Of a stretch of 64,000 bases of DNA, positions 13,401-26,500 are shown piece by piece. The position numbers and the translations under genes are program-made. Where the stretch lies: positions 9,177,545 through 9,241,544 of the forward strand of contig CM051456.1 of NCBI GenBank assembly GCA_028274465.1, given 5' to 3'. The stretch is from Plantago ovata. Lineage: Eukaryota; Streptophyta; Magnoliopsida; Lamiales; Plantaginaceae. How positions within the stretch are numbered: position 1 is the stretch's first letter; the number at the start of each line of letters is the position of its first letter. The notes beneath the pieces are model-generated. The model was given only the letters and a program-made list of their open reading frames with translations. It made no database searches and had not been told where the DNA came from.

Positions 13401-13491
13401 CACAATTCACGGCATTTACTACCAGTAAGTAACTAGGCGACAAAAAATAAGTGTAATAACCGCTTTCCTTGCTGTGAAGGAGGAACAAAAC

Positions 13492-16215
13492 ATGGCAACA
13501 GGTTTGGATTCGGAACTATGGCACGCCTGTGCAGGGAGCATGGTCCAGATGCCGGCGGTGAACTCGAAGGTGTTCTATTTCCCTCAAGGTCACGCCGAGC
13601 ACACTCTAGGTCCGGTGGATTTTGGGGGTTTGCCGAGGATTCCGCCGTTTGTGGCTTGCAGAGTTGATTCGGTGAGGTTTCTGGCTGATCCTGAATCGGA
13701 TGAGGTTTATGCGAGAATTAGGCTGATTCCTGTTGACATCAAGGAGTGTGAGTTTGATGATGGTGTTGTTGTTACTGGAGATTTTGGATCTCGTGTGGCG
13801 GCCAAGGATAAACCGACGTCGTTTGCTAAGACGCTGACGCAATCAGATGCGAACAATGGTGGCGGTTTCTCCGTGCCGAGGTACTGTGCTGAGACGATTT
13901 TCCCGCGGCTGGATTACACGGCGGATCCGCCGGTGCAGAATGTGGTGGCGAAGGATGTTCACGGTGAGTGCTGGAAATTTAGGCATATTTATAGGGGTAC
14001 GCCTAGGAGGCATTTGTTGACGACTGGGTGGAGTAATTTTGTGAATCAGAAGAAGCTGGTGGCTGGTGATTCAATTGTGTTTCTTAGGGCTGAGAATGGG
14101 GATTTGTGCGTGGGGATACGGAGGGCCAAGAAAGGAGGTGGGGGTGCTGGAAATGGTGGGAGTGAATGTGTTGGTTATGGGTGGAACACTGGTGGGACTG
14201 TTGGTGCTAATGGAAGGGGGAAAGTGAAGGGTGAAGCTGTGATTGAGGCTGCGTATCTGGCCGCGAACAGGCAGGCGTTTGAGGTTGTTTACTATCCCAG
14301 AGCTAGCACGCCGGAGTTTTGTGTGAAGGCGTCGGTGGTGAGTGCAGCTATGAAGATCCGTTGGTATCCTGGGATGAGGTTTAAGATGCCCTTTGAGACG
14401 GAGGATTCGTCCCGGATTAGCTGGTTTATGGGGACAGTTGCTTCTGTTAGGGTTGCTGACCCTGTTAACTGGCCTACTTCACCTTGGAGAATGCTGCAGG
14501 TATGTATTAATTTATTTGATATGTTATGTGTTTATGTTACCTTTTCAAAGCTATGCTACTCTGTTTGTTGTATTAGATTTATTTGTTTTGAAAACATTTC
14601 ATCTTGTGATCACATTGTAGTGAATGGTGAAGTCAAAGCTTATTGTTCTGTTATACGGTTTACCATTTTTTTTGTTCCTTCCTTGGCGTCACCAATGTAT
14701 TTCAGCACAATGTTTTTGAGTAAATGTCATAGTTAAAATGCATAATTGATGATCACCATGTTCTTAGTATATATATATCCCTTAAGTGTGTTTGTTTTGG
14801 GAATAAGCTATGTTGATTGTTCTTGTGGATATTGCATTTCTGAACTTCAGTTGTAGATGAATATTTTTTTATACGACTTCTTATTGGCATTTGAATTCAA
14901 TTGCTACAAACAGATAGTGGTAGCAAAGGCAATAAGAATTGTTCTTACCTGGAATTACTTTGACCGAGTTGTGTTTATTCCATCTGTCCTAACACCCATT
15001 ACTTTGCAGGTAACATGGGATGAACCAGACCTTTTGCAGAACGTGAAGTGCGTTAATCCGTGGCTGGTTGAAACTGTCTCAAGCATTCCAGTTCTCGACC
15101 TACCACCCTACTCACCTCAGAGAAAGAAGTTACGTGTACTGAACCGTTCAGACTTTCCGATTGATGGTCAGTTTCCAGTACCTACTTTCTCAGGCAACCC
15201 CCTCGGGCCTAGCAGTCCAATGTCTTGTCTATCGGACAGTTTCACTGCAGGCATACAGGGAGCCAGGCATGCTCAAATCGGAGTCCCATTGTCGGACTTC
15301 CGCTTTACCGAAAAACTGCAAATTGGACCATTACCATCCAATTTCCTTCGGCTAGATCGCCGTACTGAAATTCCCCACAGTACGGATAGAAACATCTCAA
15401 ATGGAAATGAAACTGTTTCTTGCTTGCTTAGCATCGGGAATTCTTATCACAAGTCAGACAAGAATGATGGTGCGAAAACACCTTCCTTTGTTCTGTTTGG
15501 TCAGCCAATACACACTGAGCAGCAGATGACTAAGGATAGCTCGAGTGGTGAAGTTTCTAAAGTAGCAGATTTTGTGTCTCAAAGAAAAGATCTTCCAAAG
15601 TGGTTTCCGGGTGCTCAAATTTTGTGGAAACCAAGCTATAACGAGTCTGAACTTGGCATGGATATAGGTCACTGCAAAGTGTTCATGGAGTCGGAAGATG
15701 TTGGCCGTACCCTTGACCTATCACTTCTTGGGTCATATGAAGAGCTATGTAAAAGACTTGAAGACATGTTTGGATTAGAAAGATCAGAGATGCTCAGCCG
15801 TGTGGTCTATCGTGATGCAGCAGGTATGGTTAAACGAATTGGAGATGACCCATTCAGGTGAGATTACCACATTTTCTTCCTTTGGATTGCAAACCATAAA
15901 GTACATACCCTGATATTGCCTGTATTGACATTTTGTCCTCATTACCCCCTACAGTGAGTTCACCAGGACCGCTAAGAGGTTGATAATCCGTGGGGAGCCA
16001 AGCAGTGACCATGCTGGAAGGTAAGTTCCACATGATTACTTATTCACACTGTTTATTTGTTGTGATTTACATTTGTTTTAAGCAAAGTGTGATTTCCGCA
16101 TAATACTGAAAGATCTCCAAATTTGTATTTTAGGAAGTTGATTACTGGTTTTCCAACAGCGAAACGCGGACTTGATTCCTCAAACCAGGCAGGACCTTTG
16201 AGCATATTTGCTTAG
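13492..16215 (+). CDS. Auxin response factor, ARF10/16 clade (miR160 target)
   Basis: Nuclear transcription factor that binds auxin response elements (TGTCTC-type); clade-C ARFs are usually repressors. Four exons, 13492-14499, 15010-15857, 15955-16020 and 16134-16215, join in frame to 667 residues, a normal length for the clade. Domains in order: B3 DNA-binding domain about residues 114-214 (TLTQSDANNGGGFSVP, then WKFRHIYRGTPRRHLLTTGW); auxin-response domain about 253-360; a Ser/Pro-rich middle region; and a C-terminal PB1 (III/IV) domain about 557-640 with the invariant-type lysine in HCKVFMESEDVG and the acidic loop near the end. The ATG at 13492 gives the family-typical start (MATGLDSELWHACAG). 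The in-frame GIQGARH at residues 417-423 is encoded by the miR160 site. Very secure family call. Confidence 0.96.
15249..15269 (+). promoter_or_regulatory. miR160 target site in the ARF coding sequence
   Basis: The 21 bases read AGGCATACAGGGAGCCAGGC plus a final A. Compared from memory with the complement of mature miR160, all but the first base match (20 of 21), including the central cleavage region. It lies in exon 2 and encodes GIQGARH, the conserved location in the ARF10/16/17 genes. Transcript cleavage between positions 10 and 11 of the miRNA is expected. Confidence 0.9.
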
Positions 16216-18384
16216 TACCAGCGCATATGCATGTCGAAGGAAATGTTGGTTGTTCTTATTGAACCTGAGGCCAGGAAATGTTTGCTGTTCTTATGTTGCT
16301 GTACTTTTTAGAACTTTATGCGTGGACTGTGGAGTTTTAATCTTTTATTGTTCGTTTCTACTGTTTAGCGTTCTAGATGAATGCCTATCGTGTAATAAGA
16401 AAAACACCTGGAATTTGTTGCCTGTAATATTGCCCATGCACAGCTTGCTAGTCGCATGGACATATAATAAGTCTTGTCTTGGTCAAGTAACTGTGCCTTG
16501 TGAAAATCTGAGATATTAGTACAGTAAATTGCAAAGTGAAGTGTGTACCTACCTTAGAACCGAAGGAAAGTTTGGTTGTAAAGCTAGATATTCTTTGTGA
16601 TGAAGATAAGAAGAATGAAAAGGTAATCTTGGTTGAGTTTGAAAACATGTTGACAATCTCCACAAACCGAAAGTGACAAAACACCATTAATGAAATTGTT
16701 CAAAGGTCCAAAACACGAACAGTGCTACACGTGAGCTGTGGGACACTATGACAACCAAGTTGTGGTTTTTTCTTCTGGTATGATTTGATATTGATATCAC
16801 TATCATTATCATTCATTATCATATGAATATATGAATGAGATGATGAAATTTCATATCAATAAAATTTTGGGTTATCAAATCACGTGTTATACCCACTCAA
16901 CTCGCCGTCTTGGTGGCTGAGTTCAATTAGTGTTCTTGGCTTCTTTGACTAAACCAATCCCTTCACTGATTAACACGCCTTTAATTATTCTAGATCATCC
17001 AATTAATCATGGAAGCGTAAGAAATTAACAACCGAAAATTATTTTATTGTGTTATATTGTCGTAACATTACGTCAAGTTTGATCACTTCACAAATCCCCC
17101 TATAACACATTGTTTTGTTTTGTCGTAACAGAATCCCGAAACAAAGACTGTCTTACTAACAGTGCGTGACAACTTTGCTATGTATGCACGGCTGGATCAT
17201 GGATTTTGAATTAGCATTCAATAATTAACACTACTACCTATACGAATCACACAACTTTTTCACTTAATCGTTTGAATTTTTATGTTTGAATTTGATTGCA
17301 AATGAATCTTAAATGATGTTAAAAATTCATAAAAAGTATACTATTAAATTTGTATGCCTTGTTAAAATATAATATTTTTCCATTTTAAAAATATGTATGA
17401 TTAAAGTCGATCTAAAAAATTATACTACGACACATTGTTAATTGTTAATGGGGCAGAGTAATGAATATACTAAACACCTCATAAAATTCTTTGTGATGTA
17501 CGTACCTAATTACTCCAATCCCCATAATTGGAACAGATAAGATTTAGAATAGGATTAGTAGCACACAAGATGCAAACAGACAAAGAAGAATTTGGGAAAC
17601 CCAGGAGTCAAAATAGTTGGGATTTGGGTTGTAATAGTTACTACAAAAACATGGAATAAAGCATAGTCTAATTTGGATGCATCTTCTAATCATCCCTTGT
17701 TTTCAGTTCCAAAGCCTTATAATATGGACCCTGTTGTACGTGCATGGGATCAACAAGGTTTAATTAATTAATTAATTATGAGTTACACCAAGTACGATGA
17801 TTTGTAAGACAATTAAGGTTGTTTAATGCCAATGTTCCCCGCAATGTAGATTGAGTAATTGTAAAGAAACTCGACTTTACACGTAGTACGTCTTTAGTGT
17901 ACATGCGTTGGACAAACGCATTTTATTTGGCACAGCACATACACGTACGTGCATACTTGAAGTGAGAATTCATGAACTCGACCAACGGTGTCTGTCCTAC
18001 GGATCACATCATAAATTCATACAGATTACAGACTCCAACCTACTACTACATGCGTGTCATTTTGGAAGACAAAATTAACTAATTCTCCTACTTCAATTAG
18101 CTAGAGTGGAGTATAAATGTATTAGTATTACCTTTCCAATCAAGGTGGAGTTGTTAAATTTAATTGTAATATCAACTTATAATATTATTTTTTTAAAGAT
18201 TCAAAACTTACGATAAACAAAATATCAAAGAATACTCCCCTGACCGTGAGATTGACGGATTACTTTTTTTTTAATTTTAGTAATGAAAAGATAAAACTAG
18301 CCATTACGCTTTAGTCTTTACTACTTTCACTCACATATTATTAGTGCCATGCAAAAGGACAAAAAGACTTACATATCCCTTTAA
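16216..18384. other. ARF 3' UTR and intergenic spacer
   Basis: The first several hundred bases are likely ARF 3' UTR. Beyond about 16800 there is no recognisable gene. A short simple repeat (TAAT)n lies near 17758-17778. Nothing else could be supported. Confidence 0.5.
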
Positions 18385-19372
18385 TTCATTCAGGGCGAAG
18401 TCGGTATGTGTTATGCGGGGCAATTGCCCTGAAAATTTTATTTTATTTATTAGGTACATGGTATGTTATATGTTTGCCCCACTAAAAAAATATTTTGCCC
18501 CCTCTAAATTTTATAAATGTTCAAATTAAGTTATTAGATCTTAAAATACTCTAAAAGATAGTAAGACTCTGTTCTCTTCGTCTGAAAAAGTCTGAACTGA
18601 ACTGAATGGATCTGAACTGAACTTATTTGTAGTACAAAATACTATTAGTCAAATCTGAACTGAACTTAATGCATCTGAACTGATCTGAACTGAACTGAAT
18701 TTAAAATAATCAATTTTCAGATGAAAACAACATAGCCTAAAAAAAATAATTATTTTAGTAAGTTGAGTACAAAATTTCTAACATTTTATCTCTACTTTTC
18801 TAAAATTGTTTATTTTCTATTATTTTATCTCTACTTCCGTTTATTTTTATTACAAAACCGTATTACTATAAATAAATATCAACCCATTAAAAAGAATAGT
18901 TTTCACTCAGTATTACTATAAATAAAACAAATCTCAATTTTCTTGTAAGTTTATACCATTATAAAGTCTCCCTCCCTCTCAACCGAAATCTTCCTAAAAT
19001 TTATTTAAAATTCAACCTATAAATTCATCATAAGTCATTGATTAGAATACCTTCCTATTTAGTGTAAAACTGGTTTTTTCTCAACTACATAAACAATCAA
19101 TTAAGTTACTTGAGCATCAACCAAACCAGTTTTACGACTTGTTAGGTGTAAAATTGGCTTTAATTACAAGTTTGTTATTAAGAGACTTACTAATTACTAA
19201 TAACATACTTCAGCCTAAAATCTGTTTGTTTTATTTTTCATTTTTTTACCTTAAAGTTTTAAATCTTATATTACTTCCAGAACTTTCTATTTTTTTTATT
19301 TTTTTTTTTTGCTTTTCTATTTTTTAATTAATGGTTAAAAATTTTTTTGCCCCTCTAACTAAAATTGCTGGC
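18385..19372. repeat. Possible transposon with GGGGCAATTGCCC ends
   Basis: The left part (AGGGCGAAGTC, then GCGGGGCAATTGCCCTG) and the right part (TTTTTGCCCCTCTAACTAAA, then TTGCTGGCTC) resemble the paired ends of an anonymous plant repeat commonly seen in intergenic DNA. The interior is AT-rich, non-coding, and carries a nested MITE at 18565-18737. No target-site duplication was identified, so limits and class are tentative. Confidence 0.3.
18565..18737. mobile_element. 173-bp MITE with TAA target-site duplication
   Basis: Terminal inverted repeats of about 24 bases (left: GACTCTGTTCTCTTCGTCTG; right: complement of GGCTATGTTGTTTTCATCTG) enclose a short interior made largely of repeated TCTGAACTGAACT-type units. 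The direct repeat TAA flanks it at 18562-18564 and 18738-18740. Non-coding. The 3-base TAA duplication points to the PIF/Harbinger group. Confidence 0.7.
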
Positions 19373-20167
19373 TCTCTGGTTTAATTTTGAAACTTTTCCA
19401 TGCTTAATCCTAACCCAACACCTACAAAGTAATCTATCTTATTAATATAAAAGTAGATCGAATATATATACGAAGTTTGTCCTCACAAACATTTTTCAAA
19501 CTTTTTTATTTTTTTAAAAAAATTTAACAACTATTCTGACAATTTCAAACGAGAAACCTCGGAAGGAAATGAGGTTGATAGTCATTTTCGACTAATACAA
19601 TCAATAAAAAGTGAATGAGAAACATCAAACATGTAGATGTGAAGAAGCACTAGAAAGGAAAAGTGTATATATTTATGGACGCCCGAAAATAAAATGCAAA
19701 CGTAGTATTTGTTAGTTGAGGTCCTTGAGGACGGAGGTATCGGAGTATTTGTTAGGAGTCATTATTCGCATTTCTAACCATAATTTGTCATCTCAAACCA
19801 CTCATAGATATACCTGAAAGAATGTATCCATTCTCTAATTTTGTAGAAGGGATATGGTGGATCTGCCATGACATGTTTATTTTATACATGACCTTATTCA
19901 GGCCACATATGGGATTTGTTGGAAATTTACTAAATTTATAGATACGTTGTGCTCAATTGTGAAGAACTATATGCACAAAATGCATTGGAGGTAGAATTGG
20001 ACTCCATATGGTCTTGCTGCCGCCAATCTCTTATGCTATATGCTGAACGTTGTTTTAGTGGATGATAGGTTTCCAGCGTAAGTGCGTGAGTGTGTACTAG
20101 CCTAGTGGAGGTCACATTTTGATTTAAAAAAAAAGAAAAGAAAAAAAGAAATCGGCAAATAGGTCGA

Positions 20168-20600
20168 GTTGTCAATTGAATTTTACTTCATCCGTTTTAT
20201 TAATAATTTCTAGGTATCGAAGCTTTTTACTTACTTTAGTCACAATCTTTTCTAAATTATATGAGTGAAATAGATAACAACATTATATTAAAAAAATTAA
20301 TCAAATATAATTTTACCACTTCATTTTTATTTGATAATTTATAAGTAATTTGTGTTTAAAATTCATAAGATATTAATGGTATGAAGTTGTCAATTGAATT
20401 TTACTTCATCGGTTTTACTAATAATTTTCTAGGTATTGAATTTTCTACGGACTTTAATCACACTTTTGTTCTTAATTATATGAGTGAAATAGATAATAAA
20501 ATATTAAAAAATCAATCAAAATATAATTTTAGTTTTACTAGTTCATTTTTCTTGGGTAATTTACGAGTGATTTGTGTGTTAAATTCCATTATTATTGTAC
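20168..20600 (+). repeat. Tandem duplication (about 218 bp) upstream of the CHY1-like copies
   Basis: The sequence starting GTTGTCAATTGAATTTTACT at 20168 recurs at 20386, and the similarity continues for about 200 bases (TTAATAATTTCTAGGTAT, ATATGAGTGAAATAGATAA). A third diverged version precedes the second CHY1-like gene at about 23040-23290. The unit therefore belongs to the 5' flank that was copied with the gene, and it was duplicated once more in front of copy 1. Confidence 0.65.
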
Positions 20601-21061
20601 GAAGTCGTATGAATTTCACATGTTCATCTATCATGAAGACTTTCAGATATACCAGTACTGAAGTAAACTTCAAGGAGTAGTACAATTAAAAACGTTCACT
20701 AATTGTCAAAGCTGTATGGCCTAAATATGGCGTGGGACCATGGTTGTAGAAGTTTGGAAGCAGAGATCGATTCTGGCTCTATCTTAACTATGGATATGAT
20801 ACAAGGAGATTTGGACACTCAAATTTATCTCAGAGAACAAAGTTAAGCAGTGTGCAGAGACCTGTTGAACTATCCTTGTTAGATTAAGCTGCGGAAGATT
20901 CACAGAAATGGTGCGCAACACAAGTGCTAATACGCTTGCTAGGATCAAACTTAATGCAACAACTTTGGATCTTTGGATCATCCACCGGAACCACAACAAC
21001 TTAATGCAACAACAAATTGAGACTTTTAGAGTATCATTAGATGACTACATTGTTCAGTGAC

Positions 21062-23005
21062 ATGGACTTGAAAAATAATAGTACCATAATTTCTTCTTCC
21101 AATGGAACAGATCACCAACCAGGAATATATTGAGTATAGAATATTACAAAGATGTTTATTACACTAAATGTTTACAATTAACATCTTATGCAGGTTCTAA
21201 ACAGGCCTAACGAACTCAATGCACTCACCTACGAAATGGTATATATTATGAGTGGGAAATTCTGATGATTCCTTTGACCTTTGTATATACCTTATGTATC
21301 TGATAACAACTGATTTACGCTTTGAATTTTTTAGTTAGCTCGTTTATTGGAGCTTGAAACTGCTTATGCTGATAAATTCTTCTGTCAAGCTAATCATTTT
21401 AAAAGTAAGAAGTACTAATACTACTACTTAATTTGTTTGTGGTGCAACTGTGCAAGTATAGATCGTTGATAGTTGTTGGTGGTCGGTTATCACTAGTTCT
21501 TTAGTCTGGTATATATGTAAGTACTATCAGAGAAGGGGCAGAGCGTTCTGTGCAGTAGGTGATGTTGCAACAGATATTCGCACTGTTATTCAAGGCAGGA
21601 ACAGTTTATCATGAACTTGAATGATTCATATTACAATTAAGGACCATGTTAAATTGTTAATCAGTAAATCTCTCGGTTTACGCTTGCTATCACGTACAGT
21701 CTGTGGACTCTAGGCAGTTGGCAATTAAGGGCGAAATTTTTTAGAGATCAGTTCACTTTGGATTACATTTTAGCTACTTACAATAAACCTCAGGTGCTAA
21801 TGCAATGTAAACTATTCAATTCTAGTTATTATCTATTTTCTTAATGTGCGCAAATATTATTCAGGAAGATTTCATTAGTAATCTTTGTTTGTCGACACAT
21901 TTAGGTTTCCATTTTCATTGTCAGTGTAATAGTTATGGGAGCAGGTGCAGGTCTTTCTAGATTCCGAGTTGCTACAGAAAAATCGGTAATACTGTCCTTA
22001 CGGTACGTTTATGATATCTTAACTATGAACTTCTACGTACTGTCAATAAGGGAAGCAGAGATTTCTATGTTTATATGTGCTATTAGAAATCTTAATTACG
22101 TACTTTGCATAGTAATTTAGTAATAAATGTCAGTGTAGGATAAGTTACTGAATACACCTTTACCAGATTTTGTTTGTGTTTTAATAGACCTTCTGACCTT
22201 AATGCAACTTTTTGCTATGCCTGAAGCAGCAATAGGACATTTTCCTGATGTAGGTGCTTCATTCTGTCAAGACGTACTCCCTGGATTCTTTGTTGATTCG
22301 ACCGCATCCTGGTGCTCTGGCTAGACATGCTTTAACACATTATTGTGCACTTATTTGTTTCAGAGTTACTACTCTTTGCACAGGACGTGTCCTCTATGCC
22401 ATGAACACCGTGAAATTTTTTGTAATTTGCATTTCTTATGGCAGGAGAATATCTCGGTCTCACAGGTGCCTGTTTGGATGGTGGCGAAATGCTTGTGTGT
22501 GGGCTTGCAACTCACTATGTTCCATCAGAGGTATACATACCATAATCCCATGCTACAGTTTCGTATGATTGTCATATGAAGCTGCCATTTCCTGCAGCCT
22601 TTCTTCATTCCAGAACAGCATGCACTTTGATGCAAATTAAAACTGAGAACCTAATATAAATTTGAGTATATTATGCGTTTTTATTGTTGGCCAGAAATTC
22701 ACATTGTATAAGTTGAGGAGACTATTGACATGGCATTCTCCAGGTTGGAAACTATTGACATGTGCTTTTCCCGAAGAACAGTTGAGGAGATCATATCTGC
22801 CCAAGTAAGAAAAACCAGATAACATGTATAAGTTTTACAGCTCTGCGAGGAGAGATTAGAAACGATCACTTTGAGGTGACATAGATATATATAGTATATA
22901 CCAACACAATACATTTTACAATGACAAGATACTCTCTACTTATGAGTATCTCATGTCTATTTGAAATACAGGGCTGCAGGGCTATGCTGCTGGACAAAGA
23001 TATAC
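21062..23005 (+). pseudogene. CHY1-like 3-hydroxyisobutyryl-CoA hydrolase pseudogene (copy 1)
   Basis: An upstream tandem copy of the intact gene at 23546-26799, recognisable exon by exon. Matching segments: start exon 21062-21121 (donor GT changed to GA); exon 2 from about 21193 with roughly 40 bases deleted; exon 3 from 21335 with an extra base; exon 4 about 21530-21594; exon 5 about 21713-21792; exon 6 about 21905-21988; exon 7 about 22210-22295 (acceptor AG changed to AA); exon 8 about 22442-22531; exon 10 about 22743-22804; part of exon 12 near 22840; exon 13 about 22971-23004. The counterparts of exons 9, 11 and 14 were not found. Its exon 7 still encodes MPEAAIGHFPDVG, with the catalytic Glu and Asp of the family. 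It cannot make a full protein. Confidence 0.85.
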
Positions 23006-23545
23006 GTGCATCTTTTTTCGTTTTTTTTTTTTTTTAACGGATTTATCACAAATTTTCTCTAACTTATATAAGTAAACAGAAAATCAAATTAAATTATGAA
23101 ATCAATTAAGTATATATAAATTTATAATATTAGTAATAATTTGTTATGTCATTTACGAGTAATCTGTGCTAAAGTCCATAAAGATATTAATGGTATGAAG
23201 TTCCATCAATTTCAAATGTTCATCTTTCTAAGACTTCAGACCAATGAAGTAATGTTCAAAGAGTAGTACAATTCCAGACGTTCATTACTTGTCAAAAATG
23301 GCAAAAAAGAAAACCATGGGAGTCTCTGTCTCCATAAAAAGATACAGAAGGTCTGATCTCTGATGAGTTCCTTTCTGACCTTTTGACCAATTGTTCCATC
23401 TTCCATCCAAGCATATTTCATTTCTTATCTGTGCGTAAGCTGTACGTAACTAGCTTACTCTATAAGAAGTAACAATACATAATGGAAATATGAATCACAG
23501 TTAACAAGAACTTTGAGAGTATCATCAGACCTATTGTTCAGTGAG

Positions 23546-26500
23546 ATGGATATGAAAAATGGCAGTAGTACCATAATTTCTTCTTCCAATGGACAGACCA
23601 ACCAGGTATATATAGATGTTTACAATTCCAGTAACATGTTATGCAAGTTCTTAACTTCTTATCTTGTAGACTAAATTGTTAATTAGTACGTAGCTAGTTG
23701 CTATGCAGGTTCTGGTGGAAGAGAGATCTTCTGTGAGAATTTTCACTCTAAACCGGCCTGACAAACTCAATGCACTCTCCTACGAAATGGTACGTAGGTA
23801 CTATCAGTTCAGAATTCAAACCAATCCTTTGTATGTTTCTTGTTGGATAATTAATAACTGATTTACGCGTCGAACTCTTTAGTTAGCTCGTTTATTGGAG
23901 TTTTTCACTGCTTGTGCCGATGATTCTTCTGTCAAACTAATCATTTTAAAGGTAACAACTATGAATTAACATTATATTCTGTACTCTTTACAGTTTTGTT
24001 GTAATCAAATACTTCTTGTTCTTGGTTCTTTAATCTGCATAGGGAAGTGGCAAAGCGTTCTGTGCAGGGGGTGATGTTGCAACAATTACTCGCAATGTTG
24101 TTCAAGGTAGGAACGTTCTTTAACATCTTTCCTGTTTCACTGATCGACATGAACTTCAATGAAGCCTATGCTATATTGATAATGAGCAATGTTTTCGTCT
24201 CTATATTGTCTGTTCTAGGCGGTTGGAAATCAGGAGCGAAATTTTTTAGAGATCTTTTTACTCTGGCCTACAATGTAGCTACTTACAAGAAACCCCAGGT
24301 GCTACTGAGAAAGCGATTTTGTTTCTATTTATTGTCTCTCTATTCTCTTTATTGAAAATGTTCAGGAAGTTATCATACGCAATATTGGTTTGTGAATGCG
24401 TTTAGGTTTCCATTCTCAATGGGATTGTTATGGGAGGAGGTGCAGTTCTTCCTATGCATAGTAGATTCCGAGTTGCTACAGAAAAAACGGTAATACGTTA
24501 GGGATATATGTTATATATGAATTGTGTAGCAAGTGATTCAGAAATAATCTTGACAGAGTTTTACATTGCATTACAAATAGGTTACTCAATCCATTTTTCA
24601 CGGATTTTGTGCGATTCACATTATATCTTTATGCAGCTTTTTGCTATGCCTGGACCAGCACTGGGACTCATTGTGGGGGCTTCTTACTTTATATCAAGAC
24701 TCCCTGGATTCTTTGGTAACTACATTGCATCTTAGTCCTCTGGCTACACATGCCTTGTACAAATTATCGTGGACTCATGCTACTCATTCCACATGAAGTT
24801 GCAACTCCCAACACGAACCCGCGAAACTCTCATCTATAATTTGCATTTTTTTTGCTATTTTTGCTGTGGCAGGAGAATATCTCGGTCTCACAGGTGCGCA
24901 TTTGGATGGTGCAGAAATGGTAGCATGTGGACTTGCAACTCACTTTGTTCCATCAGAGGTGAACTTATAATCTTAATACAGTGTCTTGAAAGAATATGAA
25001 TCGTTACTTTCTCATTCACTGAAAGGGTGTATAAATACAAGAGAGATTCACTATTCTAGGGCTCTATTTAGGCCAGATATACATTAACATATTTATCAAT
25101 ATTACACAAGATATATACTACGTATATTCTAACATGTCTATTATAAGCATCTGTCATGTTTTGAGCTTATGAATTATGAGGTATACACAGCTATCTTAAA
25201 TTTTATAAAATATTATGAAGCTCTATGTCAAAATTTCAAATCGAACTATATATTTACCATAGAAATTATAAAAAAACACTTATACGTTGAACTTCAAATG
25301 TGAATTTGGTGCAAAATATTCAAACACTCTTTTTCTACCCTGAATTTCATGTAAATTTCTAAATGTATGTGGTCTTGTTTAGTATTTGATGCAAATTAAT
25401 TTTCTTTTTATCCTTTTTTTTAATACTTTTTATCATACAACTACTTGCTGGTAAACCTTGAGGCGCCCTGGAGGTGTATCTTTGTTTTGGATTTTGTGAT
25501 ATAATGTGTTTTTGTTGCAAAGTTGAGAATATAAGATAAATTAGATTCTGTCATTCTGATCTTGTGTTGCTGCTGGACAGAGATTGTTGCTGTTAGAAGA
25601 AGCACTTGTTAAGGCAGTTTCTAGTGACCCGGATGTTATTTCTTCTATAATCTATGAATTCTCTGAGGTACCAAGGTTGAAAGAAAAGAGTGCTTACAAC
25701 AGGTGAGTTTTTTTTATTTTGTTGCTTTAGTAATAGTTAAAATTTGAACAATCTGTTGCTCTATGCCTCTATATTCTGTTCTCTTGACATGGAACTTGTA
25801 ACTTGTTTATTGAATTAGTAGTGGTTTACATGCCCACCTCTACAGCTGGGGAAATTTCAGATACAATCCTATGAGCCACACTAAACTGGACAATAAGATG
25901 ATCAAACACAAGATGTTACCTTATCATTCTGCGTTTCGTTCCTCATTTCACACTTAATAGTTAATATCCTGCAGGTTGGAAATTATAGACATATGCTTTT
26001 CCCGAAGAACAGTTGAGGAGATCCTAACTGCCTTAGTAAGAAAAACCACATTAGCATTTTGCTTTTGACATGAAAATGTTATACGGTTCTAACAATTGTG
26101 AGCTCACATATCTAGGAGTTGGTCGCCATAAGCAAGGAAGATTGGATCTATTCCTCTATCAAGTCCCTGCAGAGTGCCTCCCCTACCGGCCTCAAGCTTT
26201 CTCTAAAATCGGTAAGGATTTGTATATGCTATCATGTGCTAGTACTTTATTTTCTTGCACAGATAATTAAGTATTGAACACTAAGTCATCTTCATACCAG
26301 ATTAGAGAAGGCCGGGTACAGGGCATTGGTAAATGCCTGGTCCGCGAATTCAGAATGGTTTGTCACGTGCTTCGGGGAGAGATTAGCAACGACCTATTTG
26401 AGGTACATATAGAATAACTCAGTAATTTCCTTCCTTCGGTGACATACTCATGAGTATCTCATATCCATTCGTGATACAGGGCTGCAGGGCTATGCTGCTG

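Noticed and set aside
21062-23005. First CHY1-like copy as a second working gene
   Set aside because: Altered splice sites, an internal deletion, a frame change and absent exons 9, 11 and 14 rule out a full protein.
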